A stretch of DNA of 64,000 nucleotides, taken from positions 205,045 to 269,044 of the forward strand of contig JBDVKF010000075.1 in the NCBI GenBank assembly GCA_039960995.1, given 5' to 3'. The translations under genes and the position numbers were made by a program. Source of the DNA: JABSSA01 sp039960995 (GTDB taxonomy: Bacteria > Pseudomonadota > Alphaproteobacteria > Rhodobacterales > Rhodobacteraceae). Each line of letters opens with the position of its first letter. Positions within the stretch are counted from its first letter, which is position 1. The notes under the pieces are model-generated. The model saw only the letters and a program-made list of their open reading frames with translations. It did no database searches and was not told the origin of the DNA. This document shows, in pieces, positions 16,315 to 25,629 of this stretch.

Positions 16315-18669
16315 ATGGTCTTGGGGATGTGGGACCGCGGCGCGAAACGGCGAGAGACCGCGCGCACGCTGGGTAAAGCAGTAATTTTTTCGGTCCTTGT
16401 TTCAGGGACTTGGGGCGCGAGTGGAATGGAATCGTCCGCTCAGCAGTTTCAATTTGGCAGTGTCCAAATTGAAGGGAACACCCGTATAGGTGATAGTGCA
16501 ATTTTGAGCCGCGCTGGAATCGATCCGGGTCAAACTCTGTCTGCTGGGCAAGTTAATGATGCTGTTCAGAGGCTTCAAAACTCTGGATTGTTCGAAACGG
16601 TCGAAGTTATTCCGAGCGGGAATGTTCTGCGTATTGTTGTTGTCGAATTGCCGACAATCAATCGTGTGCGTTTTGAAGGTAACCGTCGTATTGATGATGA
16701 AGCGCTGAGTGCGATCGTAGAAAGCACTGAGCGCCGGGTGTTTAGTCCTGCGCAGGCCGAACGTGATGCGTCCAATATTGCTGAAGCGTATTCGGTCGAA
16801 GGTCGGATTTCTGCACGTGTCGAACCGCGAGTAATTAGACGCACAGATAACCGCGTCGATTTGGTTTTCGAAATCTTCGAAGGCGGCGTGATTGAAATTG
16901 AACGGCTGAGTTTTGTCGGCAATAACGCCTATTCGGACCGTCGCCTGCGTCGCGTCTTGCAAACAAAACAAGCCGGTTTGTTCCGGACGTTTATTCGAAC
17001 TGATACTTTGGTCGAAGACCGCATCGCATTCGACCGTCAGGTTTTGCAAGATTTCTATTTTTCGCGTGGATACGTGGATTTTCGCACGTTATCGACAAAC
17101 GCGGAACTTGCCGAAGAGCGTGATGGTTTTTTCCTTGTCTTCAATGTGCAAGAGGGGCAGCAGTTCAAGTTTGGCGAGATCACTGTAGTTTCCGAAGTCG
17201 ATGATGCTGATGCAGATGTTTACCAATCGTTGATCAAAGTACGCCCAGGCATGGTTTATTCGCCGACCATCGTGGAAAATGAAATTACGCGAATGGAAAA
17301 TCAATCTGTTCGCGACGGCGTTGATTTCTTGCGCGTGGAACCACGTATCACGCGAAACGACCGGGATCTGACGTTGGATGTCGAATTCGTCTTGTCACGC
17401 GGCCCTCGAGTGTTTGTCGAGCGCATCGACATTGAAGGTAATACAACGACATTAGATCGAGTAATCCGACGCCAATTCGATGAGGCGGAAGGCGATCCGT
17501 TCAATCCGCGTCGTGTACGACAAGCAGCCGAACGCATCCGTGCGCTCGATTTCTTTGAAACAGCCGATGTGAATGCGCGTGAAGGATCGCGTCCTGATCA
17601 AGTGATCGTAGATGTCGATGTCGAAGAAAAACCGACGGGCTCACTAAGCTTTGGTGCTTCGTTTTCTCGAGATGATGGCCCCGGTGTCACTGTTAGCTTT
17701 TCCGAGCGAAATTTCTTGGGGCGCGGGCAAACGTTGAATTTGTCATTCACGACAGCTGCCGACTCTGAAGTGTATGGCATCAACTTCATTGAGCCGAACC
17801 TGCTAGGTCGAGACGTAGCGTTTGGACTGCGTGCAAATTTTGCGCAAACTGATTCAAGGTTCTTGACCTACGAAACAGAAGGTTTGGTCCTTTCACCGTC
17901 TTTGACATTCCCAGTCAGTGAGGCAGGGCGTCTGCAACTGCGCTATACGTACGAAGATATTGAAATGGAAACGCTGGACTCCGCGACCTTTGATGGCACG
18001 GGCGATATCATCAGCGAAGAAATTAGCCGTGGCTCTCTTTCGAGCAGTTCGTTGGGGTATACATATTCCTATGACTCACGCCGGAATGGGCTAAATGCAG
18101 ATGCGGGATGGCTCTTTGAATTCAGTCAGGATCTTGCAGGTCTTGGCGGCGACAATCAGTTCTTGAAAAGTACTGCAAGAATTGCGGGTCAGCGTTTGGC
18201 CTTTAATGAAGAGGTCACGTTGCGCGCCACAGTTGAAGGCGGACATTTGGCGTTTAGGGACGGGGACAGCCGCGGCGTTGACCGCTTTCTTTTGGACCCG
18301 TCAATTTTACGCGGCTTTGAACCGGGAGGTGTTGGGCCACGTGATGCAGGTCCGACTGATGATGCATTGGGTGGTAACCTGTATCTCGCGGCACGTTTTG
18401 AAGCAGAATTCCCGTTAGGCCTTCCGGACGAACTTGGGATACGCGGCGCATTGTTCTATGATGTCGGAAACCTTTGGGATTTGAGCGATGCGAACCCAAC
18501 AAATGCTGCAGTTTTGGGTGAAGGTGGATCGTTCCGTCACGTCATAGGGTTCTCGATCTTGTGGGATACCGCTATCGGACCACTGCGGTTCAACTTCACC
18601 GAAGCGTTGCAAGCCGAGGATTTCGACCAAGAACGCTCGTTCGATCTGACGTTGAGCACTCGGTTCTGA
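16315..18669 (+). CDS. bamA: Outer membrane protein assembly factor BamA
   Basis: Core of the BAM complex that folds beta-barrel proteins into the outer membrane. 784 residues, the expected length. The N-terminal 45 residues contain a signal peptide after an unusually basic start (RRETARTLGKAVIFSVLV). Five POTRA domains fill about 46-440 (repeats such as VQIEGNTRIGD, VRFEGNRRIDDEA, LSFVGNNAYSDRRL, IDIEGNTTTLDRVI). The Omp85 barrel follows, with the VRGF-like LRGFEPGGVGPRD loop and a terminal Phe in STRF. skp starts one nucleotide after the stop. Confidence 0.97.
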   Translation: MVLGMWDRGAKRRETARTLGKAVIFSVLVSGTWGASGMESSAQQFQFGSVQIEGNTRIGDSAILSRAGIDPGQTLSAGQVNDAVQRLQNSGLFETVEVIPSGNVLRIVVVELPTINRVRFEGNRRIDDEALSAIVESTERRVFSPAQAERDASNIAEAYSVEGRISARVEPRVIRRTDNRVDLVFEIFEGGVIEIERLSFVGNNAYSDRRLRRVLQTKQAGLFRTFIRTDTLVEDRIAFDRQVLQDFYFSRGYVDFRTLSTNAELAEERDGFFLVFNVQEGQQFKFGEITVVSEVDDADADVYQSLIKVRPGMVYSPTIVENEITRMENQSVRDGVDFLRVEPRITRNDRDLTLDVEFVLSRGPRVFVERIDIEGNTTTLDRVIRRQFDEAEGDPFNPRRVRQAAERIRALDFFETADVNAREGSRPDQVIVDVDVEEKPTGSLSFGASFSRDDGPGVTVSFSERNFLGRGQTLNLSFTTAADSEVYGINFIEPNLLGRDVAFGLRANFAQTDSRFLTYETEGLVLSPSLTFPVSEAGRLQLRYTYEDIEMETLDSATFDGTGDIISEEISRGSLSSSSLGYTYSYDSRRNGLNADAGWLFEFSQDLAGLGGDNQFLKSTARIAGQRLAFNEEVTLRATVEGGHLAFRDGDSRGVDRFLLDPSILRGFEPGGVGPRDAGPTDDALGGNLYLAARFEAEFPLGLPDELGIRGALFYDVGNLWDLSDANPTNAAVLGEGGSFRHVIGFSILWDTAIGPLRFNFTEALQAEDFDQERSFDLTLSTRF

Positions 18670-18670
18670 C

Positions 18671-19288
18671 ATGCTGAAACTATGGAGCTTGGGTCGGATT
18701 GCCCTGTCATGCTCCTGCATCATAATAGCCGGTGTCCAAGTGACGCCGGCTTTTTCACAGCAACTGGGCCCGTTACGCGATACATCGAATGGCAACACAC
18801 AAGCTGGCCGTTCTATTGTCCAAAGCCCCGTCCTGACAGTGGATAGCGAGCGTCTGTTTAGTGAAAGCAAATTTGGACAACGTGTTGCATTGGCTTTGGA
18901 GGAGGCAGGACAGGAAATTCAGGCCGAAAATGATCAAATTGCTGCAGAACTGGAATTAGAAGAGCTTGAGCTGACGAAACAGCGCGAAGTTCTAGAACCG
19001 GAAGAATTTCGCAGGCTTGCTGCTGCGTTTGATGAAAAAGCCGAAAAAACCAGAGGCGAACGTGCTGAAGCATCGCGAACACTGTCGCGGCGCCTTGAAG
19101 AAGAAAGGCGTGCCTTTCTATCTGCTGCGGTTCCAATACTTCAAGAGATTATGCTTGAGTCCGGCGCCGCCGTCGTCTTGGAACAACGAAGTGTGTTTAT
19201 TTCTGCTCGCGCAGTAGACATAACTGCTATCGCAATTGATCGGATCGACTCGCGAATGGAAAACGATGCGACTGAGTTGCCCAAATAG
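18671..19288 (+). CDS. skp: Periplasmic OmpH/Skp-family chaperone
   Basis: Holdase that keeps unfolded outer membrane proteins soluble on the way to BamA. 205 residues with an N-terminal signal peptide (hydrophobic LGRIALSCSCIIIAGVQVT, cut near AFSQ). The Skp start VLTVDSERLFSESKFGQRV is followed by a long coiled-coil of alternating Glu, Lys and Leu (about 65-150), then VVLEQRSVFISARAVDIT. Directly after bamA, as in most proteobacteria. Confidence 0.9.
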   Translation: MLKLWSLGRIALSCSCIIIAGVQVTPAFSQQLGPLRDTSNGNTQAGRSIVQSPVLTVDSERLFSESKFGQRVALALEEAGQEIQAENDQIAAELELEELELTKQREVLEPEEFRRLAAAFDEKAEKTRGERAEASRTLSRRLEEERRAFLSAAVPILQEIMLESGAAVVLEQRSVFISARAVDITAIAIDRIDSRMENDATELPK

Positions 19289-19359
19289 TTGTCTTGCCGA
19301 GCAACCTTGAGATTGTTAGGCAAATGCACAAGTGTTTTAAATTGGGGGCAATCAAGCCA

Positions 19360-19824
19360 ATGACGTCCGAGTTACAAACCGCAGATATCGGCCTGATCCA
19401 ACGAATTATTCCGCATCGCTATCCGTTTCTTTTGGTTGACCGTGTCGAACAAATTGATGGCTACCAAACTTCAGTCGGCATCAAGAATGTCACAATGAAT
19501 GAACCGCATTTTCAGGGTCATTTCCCTGGCAAACCTATTATGCCGGGTGTCACAATTGTTGAAGCGATGGCCCAAAGCGCTGCCGTTATGGTTGGCACAG
19601 CTTTGGATATGGCTGACAAAAATATGCTGGTCTACTTTATGGCTATAGAAAGCTGTAAATTTCGCCGTATGGTAGTGCCAGGTGATCGCCTTGAATTGCA
19701 TACGAAGACTGTCAGAGGCAAGCCAGGTGGTAAAGTTTGGAAGTTCGAAGGAATTGCACAGGTGGACGGGGAATTGGCTTGTGAGGCGTCTTTTACAGCT
19801 ATGATGGAAACGCCAAAAGTATGA
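19360..19824 (+). CDS. fabZ: 3-hydroxyacyl-ACP dehydratase
   Basis: Dehydrates beta-hydroxyacyl-ACP in fatty acid elongation, competing with LpxA for beta-hydroxyacyl-ACP. From ATG 19360 the product is 154 residues, the normal length; the upstream in-frame ATG at 19294 would add 22 residues not seen in the family. Motifs: IPHRYPFLLVDRV and the active site HFQGHFPGKPIMPGVTIVEA. Its stop overlaps lpxA (ATGA). lpxD, often found just before fabZ in other proteobacteria, is absent. Confidence 0.96.
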   Translation: MTSELQTADIGLIQRIIPHRYPFLLVDRVEQIDGYQTSVGIKNVTMNEPHFQGHFPGKPIMPGVTIVEAMAQSAAVMVGTALDMADKNMLVYFMAIESCKFRRMVVPGDRLELHTKTVRGKPGGKVWKFEGIAQVDGELACEASFTAMMETPKV

Positions 19825-20606
19825 GCACCGGAATTCATCCAAGTGCCCTGATCGAAGAAGGCGCTGAGATCGATGCGACTGCAAAAGTTGGTCCGTTTTG
19901 CGTTGTTGGGCCAGATGTTGTGTTAGGGCCCAATGTCGAATTGCGCAGTCACGTTGTCATTTCCGGTCGCACAGACGTCGGCGAAGGGACAATCATCTTT
20001 CCATTTTCTGTGATTGGCGAAATTCCGCAGGATTTGAAATACAATGGTGAACAAAGCCGTTTGGTCATAGGGAAACGCAATCGCATACGCGAGCATGTGA
20101 CCATGAATGGTGGGACGGATGGCGGCGGTGGTCTGACAAGTATCGGTGATGATGGATTGTTCATGGCCGGCTGCCATGTCGCGCATGATGCTCATATTGG
20201 TGATCGTGTGATTGTTGTAAATTCAGCAGCGATAGCGGGGCATGTCGTTTTGGAAGACGACGTTATCATCGGGGGTTTATCTGGCATTCATCAATTCGTG
20301 AGAATTGGACGCGGCGCGATTATTGGTGCGGTGACTATGGTGACAAACGATGTCATTCCATACGGTCTCGTCCAGGCGTCTCGTGGTGAATTGGATGGTC
20401 TTAATCTGGTTGGGTTGAAACGGAAGGGTGTTGCACGTTCAGACATCACGGCCTTGCGGGCGGCGTTCCAGATGCTGGCCCAAGGGGACGGTACGTTCCA
20501 TGATCGGGCGGTACGGCTTGGCAACGAAACAGAAAGCGAATACGTGCGAGAAATTGTGACCTTTGTGATGGGCGACAGTGATCGGTCGTTCTTGACGCCC
20601 CGCTGA
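19821..20606 (+). CDS. lpxA: UDP-N-acetylglucosamine acyltransferase
   Basis: First step of lipid A synthesis: transfers a beta-hydroxyacyl chain from ACP to UDP-GlcNAc. The 261 residues show left-handed beta-helix hexapeptide repeats from about 10 to 180, the IREHVTMNGGT motif, the catalytic-His region GCHVAHDAHIGD and GGLSGIHQFVRIG. The C-terminal helical part includes LKRKGVARSDI. Overlaps fabZ by 4 nt and lpxI by 1 nt. Confidence 0.97.
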   Translation: MSTGIHPSALIEEGAEIDATAKVGPFCVVGPDVVLGPNVELRSHVVISGRTDVGEGTIIFPFSVIGEIPQDLKYNGEQSRLVIGKRNRIREHVTMNGGTDGGGGLTSIGDDGLFMAGCHVAHDAHIGDRVIVVNSAAIAGHVVLEDDVIIGGLSGIHQFVRIGRGAIIGAVTMVTNDVIPYGLVQASRGELDGLNLVGLKRKGVARSDITALRAAFQMLAQGDGTFHDRAVRLGNETESEYVREIVTFVMGDSDRSFLTPR

Positions 20607-21400
20607 TGACATTGGCGTTGGTGTGCGGGACCGGAGATTTGCCCGCAAGGATTGCCTCGGCTCAAGAGGAAAAGCCAATCATTTGCGTGTTGGATGGGTT
20701 TGCGCCGATTGGATTGCAGGCGGATTTGACCTTTCGTCTGGAAACACTGGGGAGCCTGCTGATCCGTTTGGGACATGAAGGCGTTACTCAGGTTTGTTTT
20801 TGTGGCGCGATTGAACGTCCGCAGATTGATCCTACTGCAATTGATGCAGACACGCGTCCACTCTTGCCAATCATTGCAGAGGCGCTGACGTCTGGTGACG
20901 ATGGGGCCTTACGCGCAGTGATCGGATTGTTTGAGCAAACGGGGTTTCAGATACGCGGTGCACATGAGCTTGCCCCAGAACTGGTGGCGGCGCCCGGTGT
21001 TCTTAGCGAGGCATGGCCTGATGCGCAGATGCGTGCAGATGCCAAGTTGGGAGCCAGCATCCTGAACGCGCTTAGTTTGTTTGACGTCAGCCAAGCCTGT
21101 GTCGTCGGTGGTGGCCAACTGCTTGGTGTTGAAACGATTGTGGGTACTGATGCTTTGATCCGTGGTTTGCCAGACGTCCAACAACGCGCTCAGGGTGTGT
21201 TGGTCAAAGGGCCGAAGATTGGTCAGGACAACCGGGTCGATATGCCAACAGTTGGTCCTGAAACTGTGCGACAGGTCAAAAGTGCAGGGCTGCGTGGCAT
21301 TGTCGTAGATGCAGGTGACGTCATTATTCTGGATCAAGAAAAGACCGTCGAGTTGGCAAATGAGGCCGGGCTTGTGTTCTGGTCACGCTCAGGCAACTGA
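20606..21400 (+). CDS. lpxI: UDP-2,3-diacylglucosamine diphosphatase, LpxI type
   Basis: Hydrolyses UDP-2,3-diacylglucosamine to lipid X and UMP, replacing LpxH in alphaproteobacteria. The 264 residues (DUF1009 family) begin with the nucleotide-binding start LALVCGTGDLPARIA and contain VGGGQLLGVETIVGTDALI, GVLVKGPKIGQDNRVDMPTVG and GIVVDAGDVIILD. Placement between lpxA and lpxB supports the call. Confidence 0.95.
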   Translation: MTLALVCGTGDLPARIASAQEEKPIICVLDGFAPIGLQADLTFRLETLGSLLIRLGHEGVTQVCFCGAIERPQIDPTAIDADTRPLLPIIAEALTSGDDGALRAVIGLFEQTGFQIRGAHELAPELVAAPGVLSEAWPDAQMRADAKLGASILNALSLFDVSQACVVGGGQLLGVETIVGTDALIRGLPDVQQRAQGVLVKGPKIGQDNRVDMPTVGPETVRQVKSAGLRGIVVDAGDVIILDQEKTVELANEAGLVFWSRSGN

Positions 21401-21403
21401 TCT

Positions 21404-22540
21404 ATGCGGGTCTTTGTAATTGCAGGCGAAGCCTCAGGCGATGCACTGGGCGGCGCGCTGATGCAAAATTTAAAGACGTTGCGCAAAGACATAGAATTTG
21501 ACGGTGTTGGCGGTCCATTGATGCAAGCGCAAGGACTGGTGTCACGCTTTGACATGCAGGAACTGTCTGTCATGGGCATTGCCGAAGTGTTGCCTAAATA
21601 CAGGCACCTCAAACGTCGAATCGCTGAAATGGCCGAAGCTGTTCTTGCAACACAGCCCGATGTGTTGATCACCATAGACAGCCCAGATTTTTGTTTGCGT
21701 GTCGCAAAATTGGTCAAAGCCAAATCATCTATTCGAACCGTACATTACGTGGCACCCAGCGTATGGGCATGGCGACCAAAGCGGGCTGTCAAAATGGCAA
21801 CGTGTATTGACCATGTTTTGGCCCTTTTGCCGTTTGAGCCGCCCTATTTGGAAGCCGCTGGGATGGCATGTGATTTCGTCGGGCATCCTGTTGTCACAGA
21901 ACCGGTGGCAACAGACCAGGAGGTGGAAGCGTTCCGCAAAGCGAACAGCATCCCTGAAATAGGCCCAATCATTTTGGTACTGCCCGGATCGCGTCGGGGT
22001 GAAGTGCAGAGATTGGCACCGATTTTCGGACAAGCGATCGACAAATATTTGCAAACAGAAGAACCACCAACGTTCGTTCTGGTTCGCGCACCATCCGTGG
22101 CGGGGTTGGTGGATGAAGTGACGCAGGATTGGTCGTTTCAACCGATCATGATCTCGGGCGACGATCTGTCCGAAAAGCGCGCAGCGTTTAAAGCTGCCGA
22201 TGTTGCGTTGGCGGCCTCGGGTACGGTTGCGCTGGAATTGGCAGCGGCTGCGACACCGATGGTGATCGGCTATAACATGAACTGGTTGAGTTTTAAGTTG
22301 ATCCGACGCGCTGCGTTGATTGATAGGGTCAATTTGGTGAACATCGTAACGGACACATATCACGTGCCGGAATGTCTGGGCCCGGCTTGTACGCCTGATC
22401 GATTGGCTCAAGAACTGCGAAACGTTCTCAAGGATCCCGAACCTCAGATCAAAACAATGTCAGAAACGATGCAAGCTTTGGGTGGGGGCGGTGAAGCGCC
22501 GGGTTTGCGAGCCGCCAATGCTGTCTTGTCGCGCATGTGA
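21404..22540 (+). CDS. lpxB: Lipid-A-disaccharide synthase
   Basis: GT19 glycosyltransferase that joins lipid X and UDP-2,3-diacylglucosamine into the lipid A disaccharide. 378 residues. Motifs: VIAGEASGDALGGAL, FDGVGGPLMQAQGL, ITIDSPDFCLRVAK, HYVAPSVWAWRPKR, FVGHPVV, LPGSRRGEVQRLAPIF and ASGTVALELA. It is the last gene of the envelope cluster and starts 3 nt after lpxI. Confidence 0.97.
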   Translation: MRVFVIAGEASGDALGGALMQNLKTLRKDIEFDGVGGPLMQAQGLVSRFDMQELSVMGIAEVLPKYRHLKRRIAEMAEAVLATQPDVLITIDSPDFCLRVAKLVKAKSSIRTVHYVAPSVWAWRPKRAVKMATCIDHVLALLPFEPPYLEAAGMACDFVGHPVVTEPVATDQEVEAFRKANSIPEIGPIILVLPGSRRGEVQRLAPIFGQAIDKYLQTEEPPTFVLVRAPSVAGLVDEVTQDWSFQPIMISGDDLSEKRAAFKAADVALAASGTVALELAAAATPMVIGYNMNWLSFKLIRRAALIDRVNLVNIVTDTYHVPECLGPACTPDRLAQELRNVLKDPEPQIKTMSETMQALGGGGEAPGLRAANAVLSRM

Positions 22541-22605
22541 CCTTATTGAGCGCACAAGTGCGCACTTTCTTTATCGTGGTTGGTGCAACGGATGCGAATG
22601 TTGCC

Positions 22606-22637
22606 TGTCTTGCCCGCTCTTGCGAGAGGGCAAGACA
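22606..22637. terminator. Long hairpin between convergent lpxB and tyrS
   Basis: A 10-bp stem (TGTCTTGCCC / GGGCAAGACA), one mismatch and three more pairs close a TTGC loop. It sits midway between the two convergent stops. No T-run follows on either strand, but its strength and place fit a shared terminator. Confidence 0.6.
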
Positions 22638-22645
22638 AAAAGGCG

Positions 22646-23899
22646 TTACTTGTTGAGAACGACAAGAGCGTGACGCTTTTTGCCCGCGCTTAATTTGATC
22701 GGAGCGTCAAAGCTGGACACGTCAAAGATTTGCCCCGGATTGGCAACGGCCGCATCGTCCAATTTAGCGCCACCTTCTTTGATCAAGCGCTTGGCGTCTT
22801 TCCCGGATTGAGCAAGGCCAGATCTGACGAATAATTGCGCAAGACTGATACCGTCGGCGATGTCGGCAACCGTAAGTGCGAGAGTCGGAAGGTCTTCGCC
22901 AACGCCGCCTTTTTCAAACACTTCGCGTGCTGTGTCTGCGGCGGCTTGGGCTGCATCCGCGCCGTGCAGGATGGTTGTCACTTCATTGGCCAGCCGGGCT
23001 TTGGCTTCGTTGATTTCTGATCCTGCCAAAGCACCAAGGCGATCACATTCATCAAGTGGGACTTCTGTGAACAGCTTGAGGAAGCGACCCACATCTGCGT
23101 CGGTCGTGTTGCGCCAGAACTGCCAGTATTCGTATGGGCTGAGCATGTCGGCATTCAACCAGACAGCGCCGCCTTGGCTCTTTCCCATTTTGCGCCCATC
23201 CGATGTGGTCAGTAGGGGCGTGGTCAGGCCGTATACTTCGTGTTCGATAACGCGGCGGGTCAGATCAATACCATTGACGATATTGCCCCATTGATCTGAT
23301 CCCCCCATCTGCAACAGGCAGTCGTGACGGCGGTTCAGCTCCATGAAATCATAGGCTTGTAAGATCATATAGTTGAATTCGAGAAACGACAGCGACTGTT
23401 CACGATCTAACCGCGATTTCACCGATTCAAACGACAACATGCGGTTCACGGAAAAATGCCGCCCAATGTCGCGCAAGAAGTCGAGGTAATTTAAACCTTC
23501 CAACCATTCCGCGTTATTCAACATGACCGCATCAGATCGGGCGTCGCCGTAATTTAGGAATGCGGCGAACGCTTTTTGCATGCGTGCAATGTTGGCATCG
23601 ATCGCGGAATCGTCCAGCAGGGGCCGTTCATCGGATCGAAAAGAAGGATCGCCGACCTTGGTGGTGCCACCGCCCATCAATGTAATAGGCTTGTGTCCAG
23701 TCTTTTGAAACCAGCGCAAAACCATAATGTTCATCTGATGCCCGACATGCAGCGAAGCCGCTGTCGCATCATAGCCGATATAGGCCGTTTGCGGTCCGGA
23801 AAGAAGTTTTTCGTCTAGGGCTTCCAGGTCCGTGCAATCGGCCAGAAAGCCCCGGCTCTGCATGATATGCAGAAAATCGGATTTTGCGGTGTAGGCCAT
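22646..23899 (-). CDS. tyrS: Tyrosyl-tRNA synthetase
   Basis: Charges tRNA-Tyr. 417 residues from ATG 23899, the family start (MAYTAKSDFLHIMQSRGF); the frame upstream is open but unlike the family. The class I signature HIGH is present as the variant HVGH in AASLHVGHQMNIMVL, and the KMSKS loop reads KMGKS in DGRKMGKSQGGAVWL. A C-terminal S4-like RNA-binding domain (LAQSGKDAKRLIKEGGAKL) follows. Diverges from anmK. Confidence 0.97.
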   Translation of the reverse strand: MAYTAKSDFLHIMQSRGFLADCTDLEALDEKLLSGPQTAYIGYDATAASLHVGHQMNIMVLRWFQKTGHKPITLMGGGTTKVGDPSFRSDERPLLDDSAIDANIARMQKAFAAFLNYGDARSDAVMLNNAEWLEGLNYLDFLRDIGRHFSVNRMLSFESVKSRLDREQSLSFLEFNYMILQAYDFMELNRRHDCLLQMGGSDQWGNIVNGIDLTRRVIEHEVYGLTTPLLTTSDGRKMGKSQGGAVWLNADMLSPYEYWQFWRNTTDADVGRFLKLFTEVPLDECDRLGALAGSEINEAKARLANEVTTILHGADAAQAAADTAREVFEKGGVGEDLPTLALTVADIADGISLAQLFVRSGLAQSGKDAKRLIKEGGAKLDDAAVANPGQIFDVSSFDAPIKLSAGKKRHALVVLNK

Positions 23900-23965
23900 C
23901 GTAACTTGTCCTTGGGGCTTTTGATCGGGCAACCTATAGAAGGCTGATCGGCAAAGGAAAAGACC

Positions 23966-25090
23966 ATGAAGCGTCTCAGAGACAAAACGGCAGTTGTACA
24001 AGCGCTTGGCGCAATGAGTGGGACGTCATTGGATGGTGTCGATGCCGCCGTGATTGAAACGGATGGAATCGAAATTAAGTCTTTTGGTCCGTGCGATTAT
24101 CGAAGCTATTCTACGGAAGACCGACAAATCTTGCATAACGCACTTGGCGTTTGGCATGGACCCTTGGTGGATCGTGCATTGGACGTGGTGCAGCGGGCGC
24201 ATCTGGATGTCTTAAGCGGCTTTGATCAGGCCGAGGTCATTGGATTTCATGGACAGACATTGGCGCACGCACCTCTGGAAAACCGCACGCTTCAGATTGG
24301 TGATGGTCAGGCTTTGGCCGATGCATTGGAATGCCCTGTGGTATCGGATTTTCGCAGTGCCGATGTTGAACTGGGCGGCGAGGGGGCTCCATTGGCGCCG
24401 TTCTTTCATTTTGCCTGTGCGCGGTGGATCGGGGCAACCGCGCCGATTGCGTTTCTGAATTTGGGCGGCGTCGGCAATTTGACGTGGATTGACCCATCTG
24501 CAAATGCGCCTGAAGCAGAAGGCGCGTTGTTGGCGTTTGACACAGGACCGGCGAATGCGCCGATCAATGATTTGGTCAAAACCCGCCTTGGACTGGAATT
24601 TGATGCGGGTGGAAAAATCGCGGGTTCCGGTACGGTTGCACAAGGCATAGTGGAAACTTTTCTAGCCGAAGGGTATTTTTCCCGCGTGCCGCCTAAATCA
24701 CTGGATCGCAATGACTTTAGCAGCATGAACGATGCAATTGAGTCATTGAGTGATGCAGATGCTGCAGCGACATTGACCGCAATGTGTGCCGCATCCGTAG
24801 CCCATGGTCTGCAACATTGCCCGTCATCTCCTGAAAAGGTGCTTGTCACAGGGGGCGGGCGTCACAATCGGGTGCTTATGCAGATGCTCGAAGTGTTGTT
24901 GGATTGTCCGGTTCTGCCAGTTGAAAAAGTCGGGTTGAATGGGGACATGCTCGAAGCGCAGGCTTTTGCTTATCTGGCGGTGCGGGTTGCGCGCGGGTTG
25001 CCAACATCATGCCCATCAACGACTGGCGTTGTTGCGGCCGTTGGTGGTGGAACGATCAGCATTCCAAATTCTGAAGACCGTCGAGCATAA
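23966..25090 (+). CDS. anmK: Anhydro-N-acetylmuramic acid kinase
   Basis: Phosphorylates and opens 1,6-anhydro-MurNAc released from recycled murein, giving MurNAc-6-phosphate. 374 residues with GAMSGTSLDGVDAAVIETDG at the start, VIGFHGQTLAHAP, TVVSDFR-like VVSDFRSADVELGGEGAPLA (in two parts), LNLGGVGNLT, AFDTGPANAPIND and VTGGGRHN. AAAGGAAA precedes the ATG. The substrate is the product of lytic transglycosylases such as the one at 3204. Confidence 0.96.
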   Translation: MKRLRDKTAVVQALGAMSGTSLDGVDAAVIETDGIEIKSFGPCDYRSYSTEDRQILHNALGVWHGPLVDRALDVVQRAHLDVLSGFDQAEVIGFHGQTLAHAPLENRTLQIGDGQALADALECPVVSDFRSADVELGGEGAPLAPFFHFACARWIGATAPIAFLNLGGVGNLTWIDPSANAPEAEGALLAFDTGPANAPINDLVKTRLGLEFDAGGKIAGSGTVAQGIVETFLAEGYFSRVPPKSLDRNDFSSMNDAIESLSDADAAATLTAMCAASVAHGLQHCPSSPEKVLVTGGGRHNRVLMQMLEVLLDCPVLPVEKVGLNGDMLEAQAFAYLAVRVARGLPTSCPSTTGVVAAVGGGTISIPNSEDRRA

Positions 25091-25171
25091 AACCCGCAGT
25101 TTTCTGCGACAAGATGCGCAGATCAGGGGCAAGGATCAGACTGACTCGCGAGTTGATGCGGTTGGGTTTTG

Positions 25172-25591
25172 TCACCCGCGCGGTATTTCGAAACCGGGAT
25201 CAGCAAGCGTGAAACCTTTAAATTGGAAACCGGGGGAAACGGTACAGCTGACCAATGTCCAGTCTCCGGTACTTTGGGCCGCTTGCCAATGATCTTTGGG
25301 AACGATGATTTGCGGTGCACCTTCCAATAAATTCGGCGTCAAAAGATGATCTTGCGCAGGTCCCTGATCCGAAGGGCTAAGCGATAGGATCAACGGCGCG
25401 CCTGCATGATACAACCATATTTCCGTTGCATCGACCTTGTGCCAGTGGCTTTTCTGATCAGCTTTCAGCAAGAAATAAATACATGTTCCGCTGGGGCGAT
25501 CTGGTCCATCTGCAACCCATGTCTGACGGAAATACCCGCCTTCTGGATGTGGGGTCAGGCCAAGGTGGTCGATGATCTGTTGCGCGTTCAT
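25172..25591 (-). CDS. Cupin-fold DUF985 protein
   Basis: 139 residues of the DUF985 (Cupin_5) family. Visible features: LGLTPHPEGGYFRQTW near the start, TCIYFLLKADQKSHWHKVDATEIWLYHAG with the cupin-like His/Glu cluster, VPKDHWQAAQS and SCTVSPGFQFKGFTLADPGF. Family members are small single-domain cupins of unproven function. It is convergent with anmK and divergent from the FAD oxidoreductase gene 38 bp away. Confidence 0.88.
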   Translation of the reverse strand: MNAQQIIDHLGLTPHPEGGYFRQTWVADGPDRPSGTCIYFLLKADQKSHWHKVDATEIWLYHAGAPLILSLSPSDQGPAQDHLLTPNLLEGAPQIIVPKDHWQAAQSTGDWTLVSCTVSPGFQFKGFTLADPGFEIPRG

Positions 25592-25629
25592 ATCTGCACG
25601 CTAAGCTTTGAAAAGAAGGGGAGCAAGCA

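Noticed and set aside
21725..22411. Minus-strand ORF of 228 codons inside lpxB
   Set aside because: It is antisense to conserved lpxB motifs and is rich in His, Arg and Cys like other shadow frames.
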